Shown piece after piece: positions 53,401-62,440 of a DNA stretch of 64,000 nt. The notes beneath the pieces were generated by a model. That model worked only from the letters and a program-made list of their open reading frames with translations. It made no database searches and was not told the DNA's origin. The translations under genes were made by a program, and so were the position numbers. Source of the stretch: Achromobacter xylosoxidans (GTDB lineage Bacteria; Pseudomonadota; Gammaproteobacteria; Burkholderiales; Burkholderiaceae_B); the NCBI RefSeq assembly GCF_014490035.1, contig NZ_CP061008.1:5766001-5830000 (forward strand), in the 5' to 3' direction. The first letter of the stretch is position 1, and each line of letters begins with the position of its first letter.

Positions 53401-55323
53401 ATGCGGCATTCGACCTTGATTTTCGTGGTGGCGGCATTTGCGCTGCTGACGCTCAGTCGCCTGGCGCTCGCCGCTTGGCAGTCCAAGCGCGTGCGCGATG
53501 CCGGGGGGCTGATCCCCCTGCTGCTGGGAGGGCTGCGCATCGATGCGCACCAGATCGCCGTGCTGGCGGCGCTGCCGGCCGTGCTGTCGCCCTTGTTCGG
53601 CCACATCCCGCTGGCCGCCACGCTGGCCGGCTACTGGTACTTGGTCGCCTTCATCCTGCTGGCCTTTCTGGAAGTCGCCACCCCGCCCTTCATCCTGGAA
53701 TACGACTCCCGCCCCAACCGCCTGTTCGTCGAATACCTGAAGCATCCGCGCGAAGTCTCCGGCATGCTCTGGCGCGGCTACAAGGGCGCGCTGGTGGGCG
53801 GCCTGGCCGTGGTGGCCCTCGTCGGCTGGGGCGCCTACGGCCTGTTCGGCCACGCCCAGCCCGACGCGCAACTGAGCTGGTGGCAGATGCCGCTGGCCAG
53901 CCTGGCCATTCTCGCCATCGTCATCCTGGCCATCCGCGGCACGCTGGGCCACCGCCCGATCAACCCGTCCTCGGTCGCCTACAGCTCGGACGGCATGCTC
54001 AACACGCTGGCGCTGAACTCGCTCTACAACGTGTTCTACGCCATTTACAGCATGAAGAACGAAAAGTCCGCCTCGGCCGTATATGGCGGCATGGACGACG
54101 ACAAGATGCACGGGACGGTGCTGGCCCAAGCCGGCCTGCCCAACCCGCCCGCCAACCCCGACTACCCCAGCCTGCACCGCCAGGTGGCCACGCGCAAGAC
54201 GGCGCGGCCGCTGAACCTTGTGATCATCCTGGAAGAAAGCCTGGGCGCGCAATATTGCGCCGGCCTGGGCGGCGCCGACCTGACGCCGGAACTGGACGCC
54301 CTCGCGCGCGAGGCCTGGACCTTCACCCGCGCCTATGCCACCGGCACCCGCTCGGTGCGCGGGCTCGAAGCGGTGGTCACTGGCTTTCTGCCCACTCCCG
54401 CCCAGGCGGTACTGAAGCTGCCGCGCTCGCAGCGCGGCTTCTTCTCGCTGGCCGATCTGCTCGGACGCCATGGCTACCATTCGCGCTTCATCTACGGCGG
54501 CGAATCGCACTTCGACAATATGAAGGGCTTCTTCCTGGGCAACGGCTTCAAGCAGATCGTGGATCGGCCCGATTTCGTGGACCCGGCCTTTGTCGGCACC
54601 TGGGGCGCGTCGGACGAAGACATGTTCAATCAGCTGGATCGGCTGCTGCGCGAAGATGGCGACCAGCCCACCTTCACGCTGGCCTTCAGCGTGTCCAACC
54701 ATTCGCCCTGGGAGTACCCGGCAGGCCGCATCCAGACCGACGGCAACCCGGCCACCGTGGAAAACACCGTGCGCTACGCCGACTGGGCGCTGGGCCGCTT
54801 CTTCGAACGCGCCAAGGCCTCGCCGTACTGGGAAAACACCGTGTTCCTGATAGCGGCGGATCATGATTCCCGCGTCTTCGGCGCCAGCCTGGTGCCCGTG
54901 CGCCACTTCCATATTCCGGCCGTGATCCTGGGCGCCGGCATCGAGCCGCGCCGCGACGACCGCCTGATCAGCCAGATCGACCTGGCGCCGACACTGCTGT
55001 CGCTGATAGGCGTGGACACCGAGCACCCCATGATCGGCCACGACCTCACCCGCAGCACGCCGGGCCGGGCGATCATGCAGTACGACAACACCTACGGCTA
55101 TCTGAAGGAAGACGAGCTGCTGGTGATGGCGCCCAACAAGACGCCGCTGCAATATCGCTACACGGCACCCGAGGAATACGCGCCCGTGCCGCTGGACCCG
55201 GAGCTCGCCGCCGAGGCGCTTGCGCACGCGCTGTGGCCCAGCTGGGCCTATCGCGAAGGCCGCTACAGCCTGCCGGAACAGGCTGGCGCATCATCCGCCC
55301 CCGGCGACAGGCCTGCCGCCTGA
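53401..55323 (+). CDS. LTA synthase-like sulfatase-fold membrane enzyme
   Basis: 640 residues, with TGGAGG before the ATG. About four or five N-terminal membrane helices (to about 185) precede a periplasmic alkaline-phosphatase/sulfatase-type domain from about 270. The LVIILEESLG block carries the metal-binding Glu; YATGTRSVRG carries the likely nucleophile Thr; IAADHDSR and the later HIPAVILG region supply metal ligands. In Gram-negatives such proteins are phosphoglycerol or phosphoethanolamine transferases acting on glucans or lipids. The exact acceptor is unknown. Confidence 0.85.
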   Translation: MRHSTLIFVVAAFALLTLSRLALAAWQSKRVRDAGGLIPLLLGGLRIDAHQIAVLAALPAVLSPLFGHIPLAATLAGYWYLVAFILLAFLEVATPPFILEYDSRPNRLFVEYLKHPREVSGMLWRGYKGALVGGLAVVALVGWGAYGLFGHAQPDAQLSWWQMPLASLAILAIVILAIRGTLGHRPINPSSVAYSSDGMLNTLALNSLYNVFYAIYSMKNEKSASAVYGGMDDDKMHGTVLAQAGLPNPPANPDYPSLHRQVATRKTARPLNLVIILEESLGAQYCAGLGGADLTPELDALAREAWTFTRAYATGTRSVRGLEAVVTGFLPTPAQAVLKLPRSQRGFFSLADLLGRHGYHSRFIYGGESHFDNMKGFFLGNGFKQIVDRPDFVDPAFVGTWGASDEDMFNQLDRLLREDGDQPTFTLAFSVSNHSPWEYPAGRIQTDGNPATVENTVRYADWALGRFFERAKASPYWENTVFLIAADHDSRVFGASLVPVRHFHIPAVILGAGIEPRRDDRLISQIDLAPTLLSLIGVDTEHPMIGHDLTRSTPGRAIMQYDNTYGYLKEDELLVMAPNKTPLQYRYTAPEEYAPVPLDPELAAEALAHALWPSWAYREGRYSLPEQAGASSAPGDRPAA

Positions 55324-55342
55324 GCCCCCTGCCCCGCGGCCG

Positions 55343-55948
55343 CTACGCCGGCCGCTTGAATGCCTTGCGGGCTTTCTCGCTGGCGGCGTGGCAATGGCAA
55401 TCAGGGCTGTGGTCATTCACCATGCCCACTGACTGCATGAATGCATAGACGGTGGTGGGCCCGACGAACTTCCAGCCCAGTTTCTTCAGCGCCTTGGACA
55501 AGGCCTCGGATTGCGCCGAGGTCGAGGCGCCGCGGGTCGACGGCGCCCCCTTCGGGGCTTCGAAACGCCACAGGTAGGCGCCCAGCGAGCCTTCGCGCTC
55601 GATCATTTCCAGCGCGCGGGCGGCATTGTTGATCACGGCTTCGATCTTGCCGCGATGGCGCACGATGCCGGCGTCGTCCAGCAGCCTCAGCACCTCTTTT
55701 TCGCCGAAGCGCGCCACTTTCGCGGGCTCGAAGTTGGCGAAGCCGCGCCGAAACGCGTCGCGCTTGGACAGGATGGTGCGCCAGCTCAACCCCGACTGGA
55801 ATCCCTCCAGGCAAAGCTGCTCGAACAGCGCCCGGTCGTCGCCCACGGGGTAGCCCCATTCGGTGTCGTGGTAGGTCATGTACTCGGCGGAGGTGTCCAC
55901 CCAGCCGCAACGGATCAGACCGTCGGGGGATTCGGTATTGGCGTTCAA
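55343..55948 (-). CDS. tag: DNA-3-methyladenine glycosylase I
   Basis: 201 residues from TTG 55948, with CAGGAG seven bases upstream; no ATG gives a better start. Removes 3-methyladenine from DNA in base-excision repair. The zinc site is visible as C14 in RCGWVD, the early H27 and the C-terminal DHSPDCHCH cluster; CLEGFQSGLSWRTIL (46-60) contains the Glu that contacts the flipped base. Length matches Tag proteins. Convergent with the LTA-synthase-like gene. Confidence 0.94.
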   Translation of the reverse strand: MNANTESPDGLIRCGWVDTSAEYMTYHDTEWGYPVGDDRALFEQLCLEGFQSGLSWRTILSKRDAFRRGFANFEPAKVARFGEKEVLRLLDDAGIVRHRGKIEAVINNAARALEMIEREGSLGAYLWRFEAPKGAPSTRGASTSAQSEALSKALKKLGWKFVGPTTVYAFMQSVGMVNDHSPDCHCHAASEKARKAFKRPA

Positions 55949-56187
55949 GGCAGGCTCCTGGGCGCTATCGGGGCTACCGATGCTACCGCAGCAACGTCCC
56001 CGATAAAAGTCCGCCCATGCGCAAAAAAAGCATGGCGGCCGCCGATCATATCCCGCTACTATTTGCAGCCCTGATCCCGCGCCGGCCCTGTCCGCGCGCG
56101 TCCCGGCGCTGTACGGGGGGTCTGCGTCATGCGGCCCGTTTTGCAAGCCAGCCGGGGCCTGGACAGGTTTTCAGCCTTCCGCGCGCC

Positions 56188-56649
56188 ATGTCCCTGCTAG
56201 AGTCCTCTCTCATTTCCTTCGTCTCGCCTGCCGTCCTGGCTGGTGATGACCCGGCCGCCAACCCCTGTCTGGACTGCGGGGCATGCTGTGCGCATTTCAG
56301 GGTGTCGTTCTATTGCGGCGAACTGGCCGGCGAGAACGGCGGCCATGTGCCGGTGGAACTGGTGACCCAGATGAGCCCGCTGCGCGCCTGCATGAAGGGT
56401 ACGGAAACCGGCGGCGGCCGCTGCATCTCGCTACGCGGCGAACTCGGCCAGCCCGGCATCCATTGCGCCATCTATGAAAATCGCCCCACGCCCTGCCGGG
56501 AATTCGACATCTGGATGCCGGACGGCTCGCCCAATCCCGATTGCCAGCGCCTGCGCCTGGCGCTGGGCCTGGCCCCGGTGCCGCCCCGGCCGGACGCCGA
56601 GAACGATCCGCAAGGCCCCCTGCACCCCAACCAGCCCGCCGCGGCCTGA
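56188..56649 (+). CDS. YkgJ-family cysteine cluster protein
   Basis: 153 residues from ATG 56188. The CLDCGACCAHFRV segment (about 31-43) and later Cys in IHCAIYENRPTPCREF form the CxxCxxCC...C pattern of the YkgJ/UPF0153 family, thought to bind a metal or Fe-S cluster. The function is not established. Isolated gene between tag (divergent) and the alpha/beta hydrolase (convergent, 12 bp between stops). Confidence 0.88.
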   Translation: MSLLESSLISFVSPAVLAGDDPAANPCLDCGACCAHFRVSFYCGELAGENGGHVPVELVTQMSPLRACMKGTETGGGRCISLRGELGQPGIHCAIYENRPTPCREFDIWMPDGSPNPDCQRLRLALGLAPVPPRPDAENDPQGPLHPNQPAAA

Positions 56650-56661
56650 GGCAGCGGGTTT

Positions 56662-57525
56662 TCAGCCGGCGCAGGAATGGCTGGCCTGCGCCAGCATCGC
56701 CTGCCCGGAGCAAACGTCGGCGGCGGGCGCCGGAACCCGCTTGCGCATGCGGACGATGTCCGGATCCTTGCCCAGAAAGCCCAGCACATTGCGCATCACC
56801 CGTTCGCGCTCCTGGTCCACGCAGATCATGTGATAGCTGTCCTGCAGCATCACCACCGTCGACCGGGCAATGCGCTGCTCCAGGAAGCGGGCTGAGCGCG
56901 GGCTGGTCAGTTCATCCTCTTCCGCGTGCATGATCAGGGTCGGGCAGCGCATGCGCTCCAGCCCGCGCCGGACCATGCCGCGCAGCCGGTCCACCTGGCG
57001 CACGCAGGCCAGCGGCACCCATTGGTAATGGAACCCGTCGCCGCGCGCAAAGCCTGCCTTGATGAAGGCGCGCACCAGTTCACTTTTGACGCCATATGGA
57101 TCTTCCTCGCGCACCCGGATCCGCCGCCGCAGGCCCGGCAGACGGTACGCCAGATAGCGCACGGCCCGGTACCAGGGGGTGCTCCACCCATCCAGGAACA
57201 CTGGCGCGGACAGCGATACCAGCGCGCCGCGCGCGTGCGATTCGCGCTTGCAAAGCTCCACCGCCAGCAAGGCGCCCAGGCACATGCCGATCACGTGCAG
57301 CACCTCGTATTGCGCGCATAGTTCGCGATAGCGCTGCGTGACCACCGCCATCCAGTCCTCGACCGTCACATCAAGCAGATCTTCCGGACAACCGGCATGG
57401 CCGGGCAAGGTCACGCCGTGGGGTTCGACCCCGGCGCGCGCCAGCACCTTGTGCATGGCGCCCATGTCGAATTCGGTGCCGCCCAAGCCGTGGATAAGCA
57501 GCGCGCCAACGCGTTGCTGGCTCAC
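56662..57525 (-). CDS. Alpha/beta hydrolase with cysteine nucleophile elbow
   Basis: 287 residues. Oxyanion-hole motif IHGLGG (11-16); nucleophile elbow GMCLGA with C82 where Ser is usual; D204 in MHAEEDELTS and H232 in SYHMICVD complete a Cys-Asp-His triad. The closest general form is the monoacylglycerol lipase/carboxylesterase Est30 type (S33), which normally has Ser. A Cys triad is known in dienelactone hydrolases, a different subfamily. Role unknown; lies next to an AraC regulator on the same strand. Confidence 0.85.
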   Translation of the reverse strand: MSQQRVGALLIHGLGGTEFDMGAMHKVLARAGVEPHGVTLPGHAGCPEDLLDVTVEDWMAVVTQRYRELCAQYEVLHVIGMCLGALLAVELCKRESHARGALVSLSAPVFLDGWSTPWYRAVRYLAYRLPGLRRRIRVREEDPYGVKSELVRAFIKAGFARGDGFHYQWVPLACVRQVDRLRGMVRRGLERMRCPTLIMHAEEDELTSPRSARFLEQRIARSTVVMLQDSYHMICVDQERERVMRNVLGFLGKDPDIVRMRKRVPAPAADVCSGQAMLAQASHSCAG

Positions 57526-57712
57526 GGCGCGCTCCTGGCCGGCGGCAACGCCAATAAAAACAAGTCATTCATGAAACACCCCTGAAGCATGGCGGGCAGG
57601 ACGAAAAGGCCTGTCCGACCCTGGCGTCATACTAGGCAGGGGGTGTCCGGGAAGATCGGCAAAACTGTCGGAGAACCGTGAAAATCCGTAAAGCCCGCGG
57701 GCCGGGGCCGCG

Positions 57713-58495
57713 CTACTCGCGTTCAGCCAGATAGCGCGTGGGCGTCACGCCGAAGGCGGCGCGGAAGCTGCCGATGAAGGCGCTGGTGCTCTCGTAACCC
57801 ACAGAGAGGCCGGCCTCGGTGACGGAGCCGCCGCGGCAAAGCAGCTCCAAGGCGCGCAACAAGCGCGCCTGCTGGCGCCATTGCCCCAGCGTGACGCCCG
57901 TTTCCTGGCGGAAGCGGCGCATCAATGTGCGCGAGGACATGCTCAGGCGCTGCGCCCACTCATCGATGCCGGCGGTGTCATCGGGCCGGTCCAGCAGCGT
58001 ATTGGCCAGATCTTGCAAACGCGGATCGGCAGGCATGGGCAACAGCACGGGTTCATGCTCGCGCTGCTTGAGTTCTTCCAGCAGCACGTCGAACAACTGT
58101 TCCTGGTAGGCGGGAGACAACGTCGTGTTCGGCTGGACCGAGGTAAAGCGGTCCATCAGGGCTTCGATCAGCCTGGACGCGGGCCAGGAGCGGCAGCGGT
58201 CCGGCAGGCGGTCGCAGGCATCGCGGCGCACATACAGGAAGGACCCGCGCGCTTCGCCGAACCAGCGTGCGCCGTGCTGCACGCCCGGCGGAATCCAGCC
58301 CAGGCTGCCCGGCATCACCGTCCAAACCTGGGCGCCCGCCTGCACCAGTACCAGCCCTTCGTGCACGAGCACCAGCATGCCCTCGTCATGGACATGAGAA
58401 GGTACGGCAATGCCTTTGGATTCACGCCGTCCCTGGACGCTGAACGGCGTCAGCAATACGTCCGGCAGGGGAGGCGCCACGGCCACATGAAGCAT
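57713..58495 (-). CDS. AraC-family transcriptional regulator (cupin type)
   Basis: 260 residues. N-terminal cupin sensor (about 15-90: SHVHDEGMLVLVHEG, IPPGVQHGARW) and C-terminal double HTH (about 160-260: RLSMSSRTLMRRFRQETG, then SVTEAGLSVGYESTSAFIGSFRAAFGVTPT in part). The layout matches AraC regulators of the NimR/YidZ-like cupin group that repress a neighbouring transporter or enzyme gene; here the alpha/beta hydrolase gene follows after 187 bp on the same strand. The divergent neighbour is the Fur-family gene. Confidence 0.9.
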   Translation of the reverse strand: MLHVAVAPPLPDVLLTPFSVQGRRESKGIAVPSHVHDEGMLVLVHEGLVLVQAGAQVWTVMPGSLGWIPPGVQHGARWFGEARGSFLYVRRDACDRLPDRCRSWPASRLIEALMDRFTSVQPNTTLSPAYQEQLFDVLLEELKQREHEPVLLPMPADPRLQDLANTLLDRPDDTAGIDEWAQRLSMSSRTLMRRFRQETGVTLGQWRQQARLLRALELLCRGGSVTEAGLSVGYESTSAFIGSFRAAFGVTPTRYLAERE

Positions 58496-58599
58496 GGTTG
58501 GCAGGTTTGAGCTACAGGTTGACGGTTTCCGGTGAGCGGGCCCAGTTGGAAATGTACATCATTCTCACCTGGATATCAGCCACGCAAGGAAAACCTCCC

Positions 58600-59040
58600 A
58601 TGGACCACTCAAGACTGCGCCATGCCGGCATCAAGGCCACCTTCCCGCGCATGAAGATCCTGGATCTCTTCTATCAACATGCCGGCCTGCACATGAGTCC
58701 CGCCGACATCTACCGCAACCTGCTCTCGGACAGCAGCAACATCGGCCTGGCCACGGTTTATCGCGTCATCACGCAACTTGAAGGCGCCGGCCTGCTCAAA
58801 CGAACTCAGCTCGACGCCCACACCACTGTGTACGAGCTCAACGACAAGGGACACCACGACCATCTGGTCTGCACCGATTGCGGACGGATCCTGGAGTCCA
58901 GCGACCCGGCCATGGGCCAGCTGGTCCGGAAGATCGCCAAGCGCAGCGGCTTCCTGCTGGACTCCTACAGCCTGGTGCTTTACGGCCACTGCGGCTGCGG
59001 CAAGAACGCCGCCGCCCTTCCTCACGGAGAATTCGAATGA
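58600..59040 (+). CDS. Fur-family metalloregulator
   Basis: 146 residues from ATG 58600. Winged helix with RMKILDLFYQHAGLHMSPADI and IGLATVYRVITQLEGAGLL, the family signature HHDHLVCTDCGRILE (85-99) with regulatory-metal ligands, and a structural zinc site C91-x2-C94 with C131-x-C133. It is close to Fur itself, but an iron, peroxide or zinc specificity cannot be fixed. It shares four bases with the next gene, so the regulator and the SpoIIAA-like protein are cotranscribed. Confidence 0.92.
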   Translation: MDHSRLRHAGIKATFPRMKILDLFYQHAGLHMSPADIYRNLLSDSSNIGLATVYRVITQLEGAGLLKRTQLDAHTTVYELNDKGHHDHLVCTDCGRILESSDPAMGQLVRKIAKRSGFLLDSYSLVLYGHCGCGKNAAALPHGEFE

Positions 59041-59456
59041 ACCACGAACAGTTTTTCTTCCACGACCTATCCCAGTTTCCCATCGTCACGTCCAGGCATG
59101 GCGGCGCGCCCGACGGCTATTCCGCCAGCTGGATACGCGAAATGGAGATGCTGGTGGACAACCCCCAGAGCTTCGTCATGGTCGTGCCCGACATGCGGCA
59201 GGAAGCCGGCCAGGCCGACCGCAAGGCCATGATCGAATGGCAGACCGCCAACATGCCGCGCCTGAAGGCCCGTTGCCGGGCCTTCATCGCCGTGGAGGGC
59301 AATGCCGAAGCGCTGGACAAGATCCGCAAACGCGGCGAAAAAATGACCCGCGCCTTCGGCGTGCCATTCCTGGCCGTGGCCACCGCCGGCCAGGCGGCGC
59401 AATGCGCCCGTGAACTGCTCGGCCAGTCCGGCCCGGGGGGCTTTATCGTGGACTAG
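59037..59456 (+). CDS. Hypothetical protein, SpoIIAA/STAS-like
   Basis: 139 residues, ATG overlapping the Fur-family stop (ATGA). Alternating beta/alpha pattern: a strand SFVMVVPDM, a helix RKAMIEWQTANMPRLKARC, a strand AFIAVEG, a helix, FLAVATAGQAAQCARELL. This resembles small STAS/SpoIIAA-like proteins, but similarity is by pattern only. No catalytic motif or membrane segment. Cotranscription with a Fur-family gene suggests a role in metal or oxidative stress. Confidence 0.7.
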   Translation: MNHEQFFFHDLSQFPIVTSRHGGAPDGYSASWIREMEMLVDNPQSFVMVVPDMRQEAGQADRKAMIEWQTANMPRLKARCRAFIAVEGNAEALDKIRKRGEKMTRAFGVPFLAVATAGQAAQCARELLGQSGPGGFIVD

Positions 59457-59565
59457 AAGGCTCCGTCGATTTAAGAGTTGGCCGCCAGCGCCGTTGTCCA
59501 TTGATGTCAAGGCGCTGGTACCCGCCGGGTAACGCGCCCCCTCAACCCAGGACCGGCCGCCCAGC

Positions 59566-59853
59566 ATGAACCGCGCACTCGCCTGCATTTTTTGCCAATC
59601 GACGCTTGCGCAAGGCGCCCCGCTGCTTGAACAAAACGGCGCAGCCATCTGCAAGACCTGTGCCGACAGCTTCTCGGCCCGGTTCGCAGAACGCTCCTGG
59701 ACCATGGCGGCCACCCTGCAGGAACAGCTCGACGTGTTGCTGGAGGAAAGCCGGCGCGCCCTGGCGCACAGTGAATTGATGGCGGAGCGCGCCCGCAGCT
59801 GCGGCCTCAATCTGCATGATCTGTCGGCCATGCCGGCGCGCACCCTGTCCTGA
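59566..59853 (+). CDS. Small zinc-ribbon protein (ClpX C4-like)
   Basis: 95 residues. C7-x2-C10 and C29-x2-C32 in ACIFCQST and ICKTCADSF form a treble-clef/zinc-ribbon like the ClpX N-terminal zinc-binding domain; the rest is a single long helix (about 38-80). No other ClpX region. Such proteins may act as adaptors. Coding is supported by the C4 pattern and by the high third-position GC; the ribosome site is weak. Confidence 0.6.
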   Translation: MNRALACIFCQSTLAQGAPLLEQNGAAICKTCADSFSARFAERSWTMAATLQEQLDVLLEESRRALAHSELMAERARSCGLNLHDLSAMPARTLS

Positions 59854-59865
59854 AATCCCCAACCG

Positions 59866-60885
59866 TCAGCGCCCGCTTCCCGCGATTTCCACACGCTGGT
59901 CGATGGCGCCGAACGGCGCATCGCCATCTGGTCCGCGCGCCAAGATGCGGACGCGGTCGCCATGCCGCAGATAGGGCGGCAGCTGCGCTTCAGGCACACC
60001 GTCGAGCTGGGCGCGGACCCGCGCCTCGGTAATGCAGGCGCTGCCCGAGCCCGGATCCGCATTGCTGATGGTCCCCGCGCCGACGATGCTGCCCGCCGCC
60101 AGGCTGCGCGTTCTGGCAAGGTGCGCGATGATCTGGGCGAAGTTGAAGACGATCTCGCTATTGGCGTGGGGCTCGCCGAAGCGCTCGCCGTTGATTTCGA
60201 TGCGCACGGGCAGGTCCAGCATGCAATCCTTCCAGGCGGCGCCCAGCGCGTCCGGCGTCACCGCAATAGGCGCGAAGCTGGTCGCCGGCTTGCTCTGGTA
60301 GAAGCCGAAGCCCTTGGAGAGCTCACCCGGAATCAGCCCGCGCAGGGACACGTCGTTGAGCAGGACCACCAGCGCGATCAGATCGGCCGCCCGCGCAGCG
60401 TCAGTGCCCATGGGCACATCCTTGGTGATCACGGCGACCTCGGCTTCCAGGTCGACCTGATGGGCCTCGTCGATCGCCACGATTGCGTCCTGCGGCCCGA
60501 TCATCACGTCCGACCCGCCCTGGTACACCAGCGGCTCCTCTTCGTAGCGCGGCGGGATGGGCTCCCGGCGCCACTGGTAGATCAAGCGCGCATGATTGCG
60601 GTAGACGGAGGCATCCGCCCACTGATAGGCCCGTGGCAACGGGGCCATGCACTGGCTGGCGTCGAACGCGCCCGCTCCCGCCCACTCGGCGGCGTCGAGC
60701 GCCTGCGCGCGGCGGGCGAGCTGCGGCGCCAGCGCGTCCCAATCATCCAGCAGGGTTTGCAGCGTAGCGGCGCAGCTCCCCGCGGATATCCATCGCAGGC
60801 CCGACGGGCTCACCAGCATCAGCTCGCCGTCACGCGTGCCGCTCCTGCGCGTTGCCACGCGCAATGGCAAAGCAAGCTTGTTCAT
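59866..60885 (-). CDS. Fumarylacetoacetate hydrolase-family enzyme
   Basis: 339 residues from ATG 60885. C-terminal FAH fold with metal-binding acidic residues in VDLEAEVAVI, the segment FYQSKPATSFAPIAVTP and GAGTISNADPGSGSACI near the end, where metal-binding and substrate-closing residues lie. The N-terminal about 75 residues are those of two-domain FAH proteins. Enzymes of this family hydrolyse 3-oxo or 2,4-dioxo acids after aromatic ring cleavage. Its first codon overlaps the VOC-dioxygenase stop by 4 bp, indicating sequential steps. Confidence 0.88.
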   Translation of the reverse strand: MNKLALPLRVATRRSGTRDGELMLVSPSGLRWISAGSCAATLQTLLDDWDALAPQLARRAQALDAAEWAGAGAFDASQCMAPLPRAYQWADASVYRNHARLIYQWRREPIPPRYEEEPLVYQGGSDVMIGPQDAIVAIDEAHQVDLEAEVAVITKDVPMGTDAARAADLIALVVLLNDVSLRGLIPGELSKGFGFYQSKPATSFAPIAVTPDALGAAWKDCMLDLPVRIEINGERFGEPHANSEIVFNFAQIIAHLARTRSLAAGSIVGAGTISNADPGSGSACITEARVRAQLDGVPEAQLPPYLRHGDRVRILARGPDGDAPFGAIDQRVEIAGSGR

Positions 60886-61424
60886 GCCAGCCTCCCCGGC
60901 GCCGCCGCGACGCCACGCTTTTGCTCGGTCCAGCGGTCCAGCGCCGCGCGGGCCTCCCCCACATAACCTTCGACGACTTCCGGCGCGGCCACTTCGACCG
61001 TCAGCTCCAGCCGCAAGCCGTTGGGATCGAAGAAGTAGATCGATTCGATGTAGCTGTCGTGGTCCGTAACGCCGACCACCTCCACGCCGTGAGCCTCCAG
61101 CCTGGCCTTCATGGCAAGCAGATCGTCGCGCTGCGGCACCCGCAGGGCAATGTGATTGACCCATCCGGGCGTGTTCGGCGACGGCAGCGCCGCGGTCTGG
61201 TCGCCCAAGTCGAAGAACGCCATGCAGGAGCCGTCCCGCATGCGGAAAAAAATATGCACGTAGGGGCAGTATTCCCCAGTGCTGGGCACGGAGTCCTTCT
61301 TGATGACGTGCACCAGCGGCAAGCCCAACAGGTCTTCGTAGAAGCGCCGGGTCTCCTCGGCGTCCCGGCAGCGCCAGGCGAAATGATGCAGTCCCTGCAC
61401 GGGACGGGCGGCAGTATGGTCCAT
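60882..61424 (-). CDS. VOC-family dioxygenase/glyoxalase-like protein
   Basis: 180 residues from ATG 61424 with GAGGAATCGC upstream. Vicinal-oxygen-chelate fold with a full 2-His-1-Glu set: H14 in GLHHFAWRC, H91 in VNHIALRVP, E140 in LRLELTVEV. Length and pattern fit small extradiol ring-cleavage dioxygenases or glyoxalase-type enzymes. With a monooxygenase and FAH hydrolase in the same cluster, extradiol cleavage of an ortho-dihydroxylated ring is the more likely role. Confidence 0.85.
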   Translation of the reverse strand: MDHTAARPVQGLHHFAWRCRDAEETRRFYEDLLGLPLVHVIKKDSVPSTGEYCPYVHIFFRMRDGSCMAFFDLGDQTAALPSPNTPGWVNHIALRVPQRDDLLAMKARLEAHGVEVVGVTDHDSYIESIYFFDPNGLRLELTVEVAAPEVVEGYVGEARAALDRWTEQKRGVAAAPGRLA

Positions 61425-61432
61425 GCGATTCC

Positions 61433-62410
61433 TCAATCGAGCGATATCTTGTTGGCGCGGATGACTTCGCCCCAACGGGCAGATTCGGCACGCGCCAGGG
61501 TCCTGAACTCATCGGGCGTTCCGGGCAGCGGCTCGAAGCCGAACTCGGCAAAGCGCTTCACCACCGCAGGATTGGCCAGCGCCGCATTCAGTTCCTGGTT
61601 CAGACGCCCAACCGCTGGCGCCGGCATGCCCTTGGGGCCGAGCATGCCCTGGAACGCAAACACCTCGGCGTCCGGCACGCCCAGTTCGGCCAGCGTCGGC
61701 ACCTCCGGCAGCAAGGGCGAACGGGCCTGCGAGCCGATGGCCAGCGGCCGCACCTTGCCGGCCTTGATGATGGATGCTCCCGAAGCCAGGTCCAGGAACA
61801 TCACCGGCACCTGCCCGCCCATCACGTCCTGCATGGCAGGCGCGGCGCCGCGGTAGGGCACGTGCGTCAGGCGCACGCCAGTGCGGCTCTGGAACAGTTC
61901 CATGGCCAGATGATGCGGCGAGCCGTTGCCGACCGAGGCGTAGTCCACCTTGCCCGGCTCCGCCTGCACGCGCTCCATGAACGCCCTGAAATCCGCAGCG
62001 GGAAACGCCGGGTTCACCACCAGCACCAGCGGAAACTTGCCAATGGCGCCGATATACGTGAAGTCCTTTTCCGGACTGAAGGCCAGCTTGCGGAACAGGT
62101 GTTCGTTGAAGGCCAGCACGCCGTTGTCCGCCGACATGACGGTGTAGCCGTCAGGCTTGGCGTTGGCGACCTGCTCCGCGCCGATGTTGGTCGCGGCGCC
62201 CGGCCGGTTGTCGATGATGATCTGCTGGCCCAGCGCGGCGCGCATGGACTCGGCCAGCGTGCGCGCGAGGTTGTCGGTGCCTCCGCCCGCGGGATACGGC
62301 ACAACCCACTTGATCAGTTGGTCGGGATACTTGGCCTGGGCGCGGGCCAGCGGCGTGGCGGCGGCCAGGGCCGTGGCCCCCAGCGCCTCGAGGAAATGGC
62401 GTCGGTTCAA
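61433..62410 (-). CDS. Tripartite tricarboxylate transporter (Bug) substrate-binding protein
   Basis: 325 residues. N-terminal NRRHFLEALG with twin Arg followed by a hydrophobic stretch and ARAQA suggests a Tat-type signal. Bug signatures: YPDQLIKWVVPYPAGGGTDN, a DNRPGAATNIGAE loop, and HVPYRGAAPAMQDVMGGQV. Probably binds the aromatic or carboxylic substrate of the cluster in the periplasm. Lies 30 bp after the DUF2783-like gene. Confidence 0.93.
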   Translation of the reverse strand: MNRRHFLEALGATALAAATPLARAQAKYPDQLIKWVVPYPAGGGTDNLARTLAESMRAALGQQIIIDNRPGAATNIGAEQVANAKPDGYTVMSADNGVLAFNEHLFRKLAFSPEKDFTYIGAIGKFPLVLVVNPAFPAADFRAFMERVQAEPGKVDYASVGNGSPHHLAMELFQSRTGVRLTHVPYRGAAPAMQDVMGGQVPVMFLDLASGASIIKAGKVRPLAIGSQARSPLLPEVPTLAELGVPDAEVFAFQGMLGPKGMPAPAVGRLNQELNAALANPAVVKRFAEFGFEPLPGTPDEFRTLARAESARWGEVIRANKISLD

Positions 62411-62440
62411 GTCTGTCTCCTTTGGAATGGTCGTCGCCGA

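Noticed and set aside
50967..53621. Longer AsmA-family protein starting at 53621
   Set aside because: The extra 189 residues are unconserved, basic and cross the divergent promoter region; the membrane anchor follows ATG 53054 directly.
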